From SKHV01 sp963678565 (GTDB taxonomy: Bacteria; Bacteroidota; Bacteroidia; Bacteroidales; Prolixibacteraceae), in NCBI GenBank assembly GCA_963678565.1, contig OY782875.1:1860001-1924000 (forward strand): DNA of 64,000 nucleotides, given 5' to 3'. A program made the position numbers and the translations under genes. Numbering within the stretch: the stretch's first letter is position 1; every line of letters starts with the position of its first letter. Below the pieces are notes generated by a model. That model did not search any database. It had not been told where the DNA came from and worked only from the letters and a program-made list of their open reading frames with translations. Below are positions 54,882 through 63,583 of this stretch, piece by piece.

Positions 54882-56171
54882 TTAATTCTTAATATACTCT
54901 TGCGGATTTACAGGTTTACCATCCTTACGAATTTCATAATGTAAATGTGTTCCTGTTGATGTCCCTGAGCTACCTACAGATCCAATTACATCGCCACGCT
55001 TAACTTTATCGCCTTGCTTAACTGCATAATCACTTAATTGCGTATACCATGTTTCATAGCCTGCACCATGATTAATTATAATCAATTTTCCATAACTACC
55101 TTCTTTAAATTCGACACTGGTAACTATTCCGTTTGCAGTAGCAATTATTTTTGTGCCCTTTTTAGCAGCAAAATCAATTCCGCTATGAAATTTCTCAATC
55201 TTTTCTATTGGGTGCATACGCATTCCGTATGTTGATGATATCCGGTCATATTCCCCAACCTTAATTGGTGAAATACTCGGAACATCTCCATCTAAATTTG
55301 CCGAGCCTGAAAATGACATTATCATTAATGAAATAATAGGAATTATTAATAAATAACTCACTAATTTCCATTTTGGACTATTCTCTTTTGTGATCATTTT
55401 TACTCGTTTTTTGATTGTTAAAGCATTAAAATAATTACAAAGACTTACCAATTCGTGCGATGAAACAAGGTTATTCAACATTAACTGCAAATAATCGGAT
55501 TTTTTAATATCAAATTGCAAAACCATTGAATCAATCTGGTATTCATGCACCGTTTTTAAGTCTTTACGAAAGAGATAAACAAAAGGATTAAACCAAAATA
55601 ATGCAACATACAGTTCGGTCAACACTAAATCCAAAGTATGCCAAGCTTTTCCATGTAATTTCTCATGCTCCAAAATTGAACTGTCTATTTCTTCTTTTTT
55701 GCTCAATGGCAAGAAAATACATCTAAAGGAGGAAAAAACTAATGGAACATCAGCAAATAAAACTCTATACTTACCTTCAACATAACTTTCAGATTGGTGT
55801 TTGATTTTTGCTAATTTGATTACATTAAGCAATAGTTTAATTAAAAGGATAAATACTCCTAAGGCATAAAATATTACTATAACCATGCTTAAACTCCATT
55901 CATGATAGTTCGTTAATGCAGTTTGTTGAGTATTGTTCTCAATACCTCCAAAATCGTCAAATAAAATTGGTATTGAAGTATTTTGAAAAATAGAATTAGA
56001 ATTCAACCCTATGTCAATAAATGGAATAATCAGAGACAATGGCAGCATTGATAACATAAATGCTCTGTTCACATTGTGAAATGTCAATCGGCTAATACAA
56101 AGCCTATAAAACAAATACAAAACAGAAAAGATTGGGCTTACTTTTAATATATAGTGAAGAAAATCATTCAT
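54882..56171 (-). CDS. M56 (BlaR1-like) membrane protease fused to periplasmic M23 domain
   Basis: 429 residues. Four to five TM helices; the cytoplasmic M56 site is HEKLH (His169-His173) with Glu210 in VHEYQID. The last TM (about 273-290) leads to an M23 domain where BlaR1 has its penicillin sensor: His329-x3-Asp333 in HSGID, His409 and His411 in THLHYEI. The usual YxHLS catalytic His is Gln378 (WYTQLS), so peptidase activity may be lost and glycan binding kept. Overlaps blaI by 8 bp. Confidence 0.9.
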   Translation of the reverse strand: MNDFLHYILKVSPIFSVLYLFYRLCISRLTFHNVNRAFMLSMLPLSLIIPFIDIGLNSNSIFQNTSIPILFDDFGGIENNTQQTALTNYHEWSLSMVIVIFYALGVFILLIKLLLNVIKLAKIKHQSESYVEGKYRVLFADVPLVFSSFRCIFLPLSKKEEIDSSILEHEKLHGKAWHTLDLVLTELYVALFWFNPFVYLFRKDLKTVHEYQIDSMVLQFDIKKSDYLQLMLNNLVSSHELVSLCNYFNALTIKKRVKMITKENSPKWKLVSYLLIIPIISLMIMSFSGSANLDGDVPSISPIKVGEYDRISSTYGMRMHPIEKIEKFHSGIDFAAKKGTKIIATANGIVTSVEFKEGSYGKLIIINHGAGYETWYTQLSDYAVKQGDKVKRGDVIGSVGSSGTSTGTHLHYEIRKDGKPVNPQEYIKN

Positions 56172-56547
56172 TGCTGTCCTTAAGTTTATCTATCTTAGAA
56201 TCAATTAATTGTTTTATATCCTCCAACTCTGAAAGGCTCAAGTTTTTATCATCGGTGAAAAAAGAAGCAAAACTACTTACCGAACCATTAAAAAAGTTGT
56301 TAACCACTCCTTTAAAATGACCTCTAAAATAATCTCCTTTAGACACCAGTGGGTAGTATTGGTTGGTTTTTCCAAAGGTTTCATATCCAATAAACTTCTT
56401 TTTTGTTAGAACCCTAACTACTGTTTGCACAGTTGTGTAAGCTGGTTTTGGCTCTGGAAATTTATCGACAATATCTTTCAAGAAAGCCTTTTCAAGTTCC
56501 CATAAATACTGCATTACTTGTTCTTCCGCTTTTGTCAATTCTTTCAT
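56164..56547 (-). CDS. blaI: BlaI/MecI-family repressor
   Basis: 127 residues. LTKAEEQVMQYLWELEKAFLK and PKPAYTTVQTVVRVLTKKKFI form the winged-helix domain; the tail is a dimerisation helix with a cleavage-prone region. BlaI-type proteins are cut by M56 partners when a cell-wall signal arrives. The 8-bp overlap with the M56-M23 gene makes the pair a unit. No class A beta-lactamase gene follows; the nearest hydrolase is the class-C-like protein at 58051. Confidence 0.92.
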   Translation of the reverse strand: MKELTKAEEQVMQYLWELEKAFLKDIVDKFPEPKPAYTTVQTVVRVLTKKKFIGYETFGKTNQYYPLVSKGDYFRGHFKGVVNNFFNGSVSSFASFFTDDKNLSLSELEDIKQLIDSKIDKLKDSNE

Positions 56548-56641
56548 TTGAATACGTATAATTTGTAGCTACACTCAACTTTCAAAAAGACTTTAACCAT
56601 TTACAATAAAATCTTTTTATAAGTTTTGTGATGCAAATGTA

Positions 56642-56705
56642 TGATTATATTTATAGTTATACAACTATTTTTATCATTATGTGATTACATATATAGTCAC
56701 ACAGC
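56642..56705. promoter_or_regulatory. Two BlaI-operator-like repeats upstream of blaI
   Basis: Two 24-bp copies start at 56642 and 56682, exactly 40 bp apart, with 19 of 24 positions equal. The second holds TGATTACATATATAGTCA, a palindrome at 14 of 18 positions, close to the TACA/TGTA style of BlaI sites. They lie about 95-160 bp before the blaI ATG. Confidence 0.55.
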
Positions 56706-56838
56706 TGAATATGAAGTCACTTTTTATATCTAATGTTAAAATTTGTAGAGGTGTGCCGGAAAAGAAATAACTCTTTTGCAGATTTTGGTTGTGGGGCAGT
56801 TTGTGGGGTTTGCAAATGTGCTGTTTTTAGCAATTGTT

Positions 56839-57660
56839 TTACCCGTGAGAAAAAATAAATATCATGGGTAAATTTAGACAATTATCGCCAGGTGTCGTCC
56901 TTTTGTGGTTTATCACCCATCGAACATTTTTGATATCAATAAGTCCTTCCCCTATATCAAACTCTGATTTTAATATGCTATTGACTCTTTCGGCAATTAC
57001 ATTCTGATATGGGTCATACTTTGTTGTCATCCTGATGCTATATTGTTTTCTTGCGATACATCGGTAATTCCTCTGCTCAATATTGAAAGTGTCTGTCAGA
57101 ATGGTGTATGAGCGGTTTGTCTGGATATACACTGTCTTTTATATCTGTGCATGCTGTTTGTTGTTGTTTTAAATTTTTTTTCTTTTTACCTGCATTCTTT
57201 CTCCACGTAGTATTCGGGAAAGCTTGTCTTTACCACATTTGATATGCTCTTGCTCCATTTGCGGTTTAATAAGCTCATAAAGCTTTGTCGTTCCGACTCG
57301 TGACATTTCCTTTCGGTAGGGAAGAGCCAATTCAACAATCTGTTTTTTGGGGATAGTAAATATATATGCCTTTGTTTTTGCTTGTAATAGGCTAGTCTAC
57401 TAATGCCAAACAAGCTATACAGTAGCGATATGTTTATTTTTTGTTGAGTTTCCTGTAAGTATCTCTCAGCGCAGTGGCAAGAATTTCTTTTTGACATCCA
57501 CATCATACTCATCTTTTACTATTTCAATTGCTGTTTCCAATATGAGCTTTTGAGCTTTCAGCTCCTGGATCTGTTTTTGAAGCTCCTGGATCTCTGTCGA
57601 TTTGCCTCCCATATCTCGTAACTTTTTGTCTAGGTTACCATATTTTTGAGTGTTGGCAGT
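56839..57660 (-). pseudogene. IS3-family insertion element remnant
   Basis: From upstream to downstream on the minus strand: an orfA tail (KKLRDMGGKSTEIQELQKQI, LETAIEIVKDEYDVDV), the orfB start (SLLYSLFGISRLAYYKQKQR), and the orfB catalytic C-terminus (YDPYQNVIAERVNSILKSEF, which holds the Glu of the DDE triad). The orfA N-terminus and most of the DDE domain are missing or out of frame. Not active. Confidence 0.8.
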
Positions 57661-57677
57661 TGGTGTTTATTCATTTC

Positions 57678-58029
57678 TCAATATTCTATCTCTAAAGGTA
57701 TTTCTTTTGCTGCGCTAACAAATATTTTCATGTCATTCAACCCTATCTGTCCTATAAATACTTTTCTCTTTATTTAGTTGGTTTATCCTTGCATGTAAAT
57801 CAACTGGGGCCGATTTTGATGCTTTCTCGACTGTATCTATCCCCAATTCGTAGAGCATTCTGGCAAAGGTCACTCCAACCCATTTAATTCTTGATAAATC
57901 TGTCTATTTAGTCAATTCCAAAATCTCTTTGTCACTTATACCCGTTAAATCAGCAAGTATTTGTCTGTCAGATTTTGTTAAAACTTTATCATACACTTTC
58001 TTAGTGTTTTCAATTCCAATTTTTCTCAT
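57678..58029 (-). pseudogene. DUF4332 gene with in-frame stop and frameshift
   Basis: MRKIGIENTKKVYDKVLTKS, then ILADLTGISDKEILELTK, an in-frame TAG (57904-57906), then DLSRIKWVGVTFARMLYELG and, after a frameshift near 57750, NDMKIFVSAAKEIPLEIEY and a stop. This is a complete DUF4332 (helix-hairpin-helix-like) reading of about 116 residues. The IS3 remnant ends just past it, so insertion and decay happened side by side. Confidence 0.75.
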
Positions 58030-58050
58030 TTTTTATTAATCGTGTTTTTC

Positions 58051-59235
58051 TTATTCGCTAAAAACTGCCTTTTTCAAGTTAATTGAAAAATTATTTAAAT
58101 TATTATTATATTTCTCCGTAGTTAATATTAGGTCGGTGTTGAATAATTTTATAATTGTTACATCATGGTCTGAAAAATAATCCATTCCAGCTTCCCATCC
58201 GACAATACCACCACCGTGACCAATAGTAGGGCCATATTCGTAATCCTCATGATAGAGTCCATAACCAGCCATTCCATCGGTTGAATATCCTCCTTCAAAC
58301 CAGTCGGTCATTTGAGCTAAGCTTTCGTCATTCACTATATTCCCTTTCATAAGCTCATCCATGAATTTGCCCAAATCTTGCGCATTAATCGAAATTCCTC
58401 CATCACCTCCCACACCAATATCATCCTCATAATAATTAATGGCTTCTACAAATGTGTTATTTGAATATATGTCTGAATATCCTTTAACTACCCCGGGAGG
58501 TAATCTTTCTGTTCCTGTTCCGTAATAGGCACTGGTAAGGTTCAATGGATCGAATATTATTTGCTCATAAAGTTCTTTCAAGCTAAGACCTGTAGCTTTC
58601 TCTATGGCCATTCCAAGAAGAATATAGTTCACATTGGAGTATTGCCATTTTCCAACATTAAAATATGCTTTCTTGCCATATACAAACTTCAGCATGTCTC
58701 TGTTTTGCCAGTTGTGATAATTATTATTCATGTATTGCATTAAATGGTTGGCTGTATATAAATCCCGAATACTGCTTGTGTGACCGATTAAATCCTTAAT
58801 AGTACTTTCATTCGCATTATCTATTTCATCACAGATATTTTGGTCAATCCATTTATTTACCGGATCATCTAACTCAATTAAACCCTTTTCTATACATTTG
58901 AAAGCCACCGTTGCCGTAAATGTTTTTGATGTACTCGCAATTAAGAATTGATTACCGGGTTGTACTTTTATTTTAGATTTAATATCAGCATATCCACCCA
59001 CACCTAACCAAGTGCCATATTGGTCGCGTATCAAAACGGATGTGCCTATACCTCCATTATTAATAAATTCATCAATTATACCCTGATATATAGATGCTTT
59101 GGGATGAGTTGAACTTGAATCGGGAAATGATAAGTTTGTGTAATAATAACTTTCATCAAAGATGGCGTCTTTAGAACATGAACTGGAGAATAATAATGCT
59201 ATTAATATTACCAGAAAAGATATATTTTGTTTCAT
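58051..59235 (-). CDS. Class C beta-lactamase-like serine hydrolase lipoprotein
   Basis: 394 residues. Lipobox SSSC (Cys20). The serine active site is IASTSKTFT (Ser101-x-x-Lys104), the second motif is WQYSNVNYILLG (YxN) and the third is GHGGGIVG (HGG in place of KTG). Such proteins include D-aminopeptidases, esterases and AmpC relatives, so true beta-lactamase activity is uncertain. It lies near the BlaI/M56-M23 pair but on the other side of IS debris. Confidence 0.88.
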   Translation of the reverse strand: MKQNISFLVILIALLFSSSCSKDAIFDESYYYTNLSFPDSSSTHPKASIYQGIIDEFINNGGIGTSVLIRDQYGTWLGVGGYADIKSKIKVQPGNQFLIASTSKTFTATVAFKCIEKGLIELDDPVNKWIDQNICDEIDNANESTIKDLIGHTSSIRDLYTANHLMQYMNNNYHNWQNRDMLKFVYGKKAYFNVGKWQYSNVNYILLGMAIEKATGLSLKELYEQIIFDPLNLTSAYYGTGTERLPPGVVKGYSDIYSNNTFVEAINYYEDDIGVGGDGGISINAQDLGKFMDELMKGNIVNDESLAQMTDWFEGGYSTDGMAGYGLYHEDYEYGPTIGHGGGIVGWEAGMDYFSDHDVTIIKLFNTDLILTTEKYNNNLNNFSINLKKAVFSE

Positions 59236-59244
59236 ATTATTATT

Positions 59245-59838
59245 TTAAAAATTATACTTTACACCTGCTTTTAACATGGTTGTTGAATTAACAAAAGTTG
59301 AATATGCCCACATATTATGAACATTGAAGTCATAGTGAATAAATGGATGAATTTTCCCCATTTTAGTATATGACAAACCAATTCCCAGGTTTATGGCTAG
59401 ATTTGCCTTGGCATTATTAACACTCTTATATTCACGAGAAGTTTCATTAATAGCATATGCTTCACCCGGATAGATGTTATACTGAAAACCCAATCCTGAG
59501 TGCAAATCGACACCAATAACTTCTTTAATTCTGATTTGATAGTTGTATTTTACATTAAGGTAGTTTCCATGGGCTATCATATCATGATAATAATATCCCA
59601 AAGCGGCATCAAAAGCATGATGAGATAGCTTTTTCTCTTTCTTTAGAAATGTTGCTGATACCTCAAAACCAGGATGTATTGGTTTAAGCATATAAAACGG
59701 CAAGCCATGCTTTACATCAGTTAATGAAACTGACATATCACAAATACCAAACTTGTATTGAGCATGAGAAGATTTAGGAAGTATCATGTTCATAAAAAAC
59801 ATTAAAATTCCTATCTTAAATAATATTCTTTTTTTCAT
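59245..59838 (-). CDS. Outer-membrane beta-barrel-like protein
   Basis: 197 residues from the ATG at 59838; a further upstream start would precede the clear signal peptide (MKKRILFKIGILMFFMNMI, ending SHAQ). Alternating polar/aromatic strands (GYYYHDMIAHGNYLNVKYNY, LAINLGIGLSYTKMG) and a C-terminal aromatic (GVKYNF) predict an eight-strand barrel. Nine bp separate it from the serine hydrolase; probably one operon. Function unknown. Confidence 0.72.
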   Translation of the reverse strand: MKKRILFKIGILMFFMNMILPKSSHAQYKFGICDMSVSLTDVKHGLPFYMLKPIHPGFEVSATFLKKEKKLSHHAFDAALGYYYHDMIAHGNYLNVKYNYQIRIKEVIGVDLHSGLGFQYNIYPGEAYAINETSREYKSVNNAKANLAINLGIGLSYTKMGKIHPFIHYDFNVHNMWAYSTFVNSTTMLKAGVKYNF

Positions 59839-60101
59839 AAATAAAATGTTTAATTCTCTTGTCAAAGACAAATAAATCTAACTATGGTGCAATCATTAAA
59901 TTTTTCATAACGGCTAGAATTTATGTAGTGCGAGATTTCAAGGTACTTTGTTATCAAATCGATACTCTGTTTATAAAATGCATTAATTATCTAATCCCCG
60001 CATTACGTATATTTATTAGGAACTGGCGGTTTTTATGCACAACTTTTTTTCAATGTCTCTCAGATATGGTTTCAGTTATATACAGTATAAACTTTGTTTG
60101 C

Positions 60102-60716
60102 TTAAAACCTTTTCATAATTCCTATCCCGTATAATAATTCAGGATATTCTAAAATACCATCAAAATTTGTTATTCGCCGAATATCAGTTTTAGCAAAACC
60201 TGTTATTATAATATTGTTTTTTAATAGGTAACCCGCCTGCAAATATAATCCTCTGGCAAAGTAATGGTTATGATTTGTATACGATCTGTTTATGTTCAAC
60301 GCTTCATTGTTAATTCTACCATAAGAATATTGGTATGACCAACCACCAAATATTTTGAAGCTAGCAGATAGTTTTTTTGATTTAAGCATGTAAAAAACAG
60401 GGCCAAAGGTTAAATGAATACCATTCTTATAGCCTGTTCCTTTTGTACCGGGAAAACCTCTTATGAATGCTACCTGAAATTCTTCCTGTATCCCGGTTTG
60501 TAATGCGAAATAACCTTTTTTGTTTGAATAAACTGATTTTGAGACACTAATAATGGTTCCCACAATGTTTTCTCCGGGATTTAAATTTAAAGCAAGTTCA
60601 GAACCTATTTCAAGGTTTTTGTGTTCATTTTTATTCTCGTTCTCGTTCTCCTGAGCCAGGATAATACTTGGATATACTAAAATTATTAGTAATATTATTC
60701 TTAGTGTAAGTCGCAT
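60102..60716 (-). CDS. Outer-membrane barrel-like protein, second type
   Basis: 204 residues, signal peptide (1-21) then a short charged Glu/Asn/Lys run (QENENENKNEHKN) and beta strands ending in KRF. It resembles the protein at 59245 in layout, not in sequence. Its ATG overlaps the stop of the esterase gene upstream by 16 bp, so both are translated from one message. Function unknown. Confidence 0.72.
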   Translation of the reverse strand: MRLTLRIILLIILVYPSIILAQENENENKNEHKNLEIGSELALNLNPGENIVGTIISVSKSVYSNKKGYFALQTGIQEEFQVAFIRGFPGTKGTGYKNGIHLTFGPVFYMLKSKKLSASFKIFGGWSYQYSYGRINNEALNINRSYTNHNHYFARGLYLQAGYLLKNNIIITGFAKTDIRRITNFDGILEYPELLYGIGIMKRF

Positions 60717-61519
60717 TTTACTAGCTTGTTTAATGTAAATACTAATCCATTTGTAAATGTGGGTATAGCAGCACTTTCGTGCCCGGCTTTATGAAAGTTC
60801 TGGTATTTTTGCTTTAAACCCGGGTAAGCTCTGTTTAGTAAACGTTCGTGCATTTCTTCTGCCAAAACAACCATGGTTAGACTTTCATCACTCCCCATAC
60901 CAATATATAACGAACATTGCAGGTCGGCTAAACGGTTAGAAAGGTTTTCTTCCAAACCAAATAGATACCCTTCTTCCCAGAACGTACTCGGACTGGCTGC
61001 AATATATCCTTTAAATAACGGATTGGGATTTTCAGTTTGAAACAAAGCATATAGTACAAAAAAGCCACCAGCCGAATGTCCCATTAGAATTCTCGACACT
61101 GTATCAACTGAATAAATCGAATCTACATGAGGAATTAATTCATCCCGAAAAAACTCATAAAACTTATCGGCATGTCCCCAGCCTTCATTGCACCCATCCT
61201 CGGGGTATAAATAATCCCGGCCACGTTTATCTGAATTCCCGATTCCAACAAGAATACATTCCGGAATTTCATTATTGTTCTTTAATTCATTAATTTCGTG
61301 AGCCATTCTTTCGGTATGCCAATCTCCGTCTAATAAATAAATAACCGGGTATTGTTTCTCTTCGGTATAATTATCCGGCAAATAGTAATACAAAGGGTAA
61401 TCGTCATTTACAATTTGAGATGAGATTGTCTCTTCCTTTGTAATTGGTATATCGTCATATTTTGAACAGGATACCAGAAGTATCATAAATAATGTATAGA
61501 AAACCGTTTTTACCTTCAT
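60701..61519 (-). CDS. Esterase-D/IroE-like alpha/beta-hydrolase lipoprotein
   Basis: 272 residues with lipobox VSC (Cys18). YPVIYLLDGDWHTERMAHEI, GDSDKRGRDY-like turn (GNSDKRGRDYLYPED) and the nucleophile elbow GHSAGGFF (Ser about 148), catalytic His near GHESAAIP. Family members hydrolyse siderophore or other esters in the periplasm or at the surface. It overlaps the downstream barrel gene and lies 79 bp after the AraC-type regulator gene. Confidence 0.87.
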   Translation of the reverse strand: MKVKTVFYTLFMILLVSCSKYDDIPITKEETISSQIVNDDYPLYYYLPDNYTEEKQYPVIYLLDGDWHTERMAHEINELKNNNEIPECILVGIGNSDKRGRDYLYPEDGCNEGWGHADKFYEFFRDELIPHVDSIYSVDTVSRILMGHSAGGFFVLYALFQTENPNPLFKGYIAASPSTFWEEGYLFGLEENLSNRLADLQCSLYIGMGSDESLTMVVLAEEMHERLLNRAYPGLKQKYQNFHKAGHESAAIPTFTNGLVFTLNKLVKCDLH

Positions 61520-61597
61520 ATACTATTGTTTTAAAGTTTGCTGTAAAACTAAAAATATAAAATGCAGGGAAGTACCGTATTATCAGAATCTGAAAAA

Positions 61598-62731
61598 TCA
61601 GGACTTGTGTTTAGCCTTGAATTGACTGGGAGTACAACCAGTTGATTTTTTAAATGTATTGTAAAATGCTGATTTTGATTTAAAACCGCACTCTAGTCCA
61701 ATTGCCAGAATACTGTAATGACTGAACTTCTCATCAATCAGCAATTTTTTTACTTCATTAACCCGATAGGAATTGATGTATGAAGTAAAACTTTGTCCAA
61801 GTGACGTGTTAATAATTTGAGACAAATAGCCGGGGCTCAATTCCATCATATTGCCAACATCGTTAAGCCCTAAATCCGGATTTCTGAAAATATATTTATG
61901 CGTCATCAGGTGTTCCAGTTTTTCCATATAAATATTCTCCTTATCAGAAATCTTATTAGGACTCTTCTTTGGCACTATTTCAGAAATTTCTGATATATAG
62001 GAGGGTTTATTTAAAATCCGATGAATGGCTTCTTTATCTCCAGCCAGATTAAATCGATATAAACCTTTGTATATTAACCAATAAATAAAAAATGAAACGC
62101 CTGTCCATAACAGATGATCCATCATTCGGTTTTGATTTAGAACAGGAATAAAAATCAGGATAAACCATATTACCAAAAGCAACAACGTGAAAACCCAGGT
62201 ATATTTTAACCATTGTTTTTTATCGCGGGGGATTTGGCTTTTAACAATCAGAAAGTAGCAGGCTAAACTTTGGATAATAGTGAATACCATTGCCAAATAA
62301 TATTCAATAGAATAAATAATACCTCTGTTCCTTACAAGCGAATCTGCTTTTATAAGGTTGAAATCCATATCCAAATCGATGAGCACATTTAGAAACAAGA
62401 ATATCATAAAGGGCAATGTGAGTAGCCATAGTTTGTTGCTATTGGCCATTTTGTGTTGAACCGACTTAAGAATAAAAACGAATATTGGAACATAGAATAA
62501 AAGTATCCATGGCACATCATCACCCAAAAAGTCAATAAAATAGTATTGCTCATCAAGGCCTTTTTTGCAGGCCCAATCATTTAATCCCATAATAATTATC
62601 AATAGTATGGAGTAGGCTAAAAACCGGTTGGTTTTATCATTGAATAACTTTCCAAACAACAGAGCCAAACTAAACAGAATTCCTTGTGAAAGTCCTAAAA
62701 GGATAAATATGTCAATCCATTCTAATGTCAT
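61598..62731 (-). CDS. AraC-type regulator with N-terminal membrane domain
   Basis: 377 residues. About seven hydrophobic helices (residues 5-230) precede a C-terminal AraC HTH pair: GLNDVGNMMELSPGYLSQII and HYSILAIGLECGFKSKSAFYNTFKKSTG. This membrane-AraC plan is common in Bacteroidota and senses an unknown signal at the membrane. It is the likely controller of the downstream esterase-barrel genes. Confidence 0.9.
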   Translation of the reverse strand: MTLEWIDIFILLGLSQGILFSLALLFGKLFNDKTNRFLAYSILLIIIMGLNDWACKKGLDEQYYFIDFLGDDVPWILLFYVPIFVFILKSVQHKMANSNKLWLLTLPFMIFLFLNVLIDLDMDFNLIKADSLVRNRGIIYSIEYYLAMVFTIIQSLACYFLIVKSQIPRDKKQWLKYTWVFTLLLLVIWFILIFIPVLNQNRMMDHLLWTGVSFFIYWLIYKGLYRFNLAGDKEAIHRILNKPSYISEISEIVPKKSPNKISDKENIYMEKLEHLMTHKYIFRNPDLGLNDVGNMMELSPGYLSQIINTSLGQSFTSYINSYRVNEVKKLLIDEKFSHYSILAIGLECGFKSKSAFYNTFKKSTGCTPSQFKAKHKS

Positions 62732-62852
62732 TCTACTACATTAAAGTATGTTTTATGTATCAAAATTGAATTTACAAAATCTAACATATATTTGTTAAAT
62801 CAACTTTACTGAACTTGCAATAATTCTTAAATCTACCTTGTTAAAGAAATTA

Positions 62853-63572
62853 CTAATAATATACTTCTCCACCAGATACTTTCAGTTCTATGTTTTGTTC
62901 TTTCAGTTTCACAAAGATACTGTCTTGTACAGCCTTTACAACACTTTTATTGTAAGTATTCACGTTAGCTGAATTGATGTATTCTTCTATGTCTATCCAT
63001 TTTGCTTTAATAATTTCAGATGTATCTTTTATGTTTATTTTATCAGACAATGCCTTTGCTGTACAGACCATATAAATATTTGATTCACCAAACTGACCAT
63101 TGGGGAAATGACCTATACTCATAATTGATTCAAACTTGATATTTATTCCGGTTTCTTCAAAAACTTCACGCATTAAAGCATTTTTAATTGTTTCGCCTTT
63201 ATCAATATGACCTCCGGGAAGCTTGTAGTCTTTGGAAAACTTTTCTTTTACAACTAATAACTTGTGCTGATGTATTACAATTGCACCAACACCAGCAATG
63301 AAGTTTTTAGTGGTCGGAATATATGAATTCACGGTCTGCTTTTTTACCAACATTAAGCTTTTATTATCGCAATGATGAAATTCGAAACCTAACTTCGTTA
63401 AAACAGGAATAAAATCTGATTTTTCAATCGGTATGTTAATCCATAATAGTTTCTTATTAATTAATGAGTCAATTATCACTTCTAGCTCAAAAGAAAATTT
63501 ACTTTGCGTTAGATTAATGTTTGCTCCATCAATCTTCGCACCACTATATCTATCTTCGGTATATGTAAGCAT
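62853..63572 (-). CDS. Nudix hydrolase with NUDT6-like N-terminal domain
   Basis: 239 residues. The first 90 resemble the pre-Nudix domain of NUDT6-like proteins (FELEVIIDSLINKKLLWINIPI, LTKLGFEFHHCD), then a Nudix fold whose box reads GGHIDKGETIKNALMREVFE followed by ETGI (complete G-x5-E-x7-REV-x-EETGI pattern). Substrate unknown; hydrolyses a nucleoside diphosphate-linked molecule. It is 11 bp from the ferredoxin gene and likely co-transcribed. Confidence 0.88.
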   Translation of the reverse strand: MLTYTEDRYSGAKIDGANINLTQSKFSFELEVIIDSLINKKLLWINIPIEKSDFIPVLTKLGFEFHHCDNKSLMLVKKQTVNSYIPTTKNFIAGVGAIVIHQHKLLVVKEKFSKDYKLPGGHIDKGETIKNALMREVFEETGINIKFESIMSIGHFPNGQFGESNIYMVCTAKALSDKINIKDTSEIIKAKWIDIEEYINSANVNTYNKSVVKAVQDSIFVKLKEQNIELKVSGGEVYY

Positions 63573-63583
63573 AAAGTAAGTTT

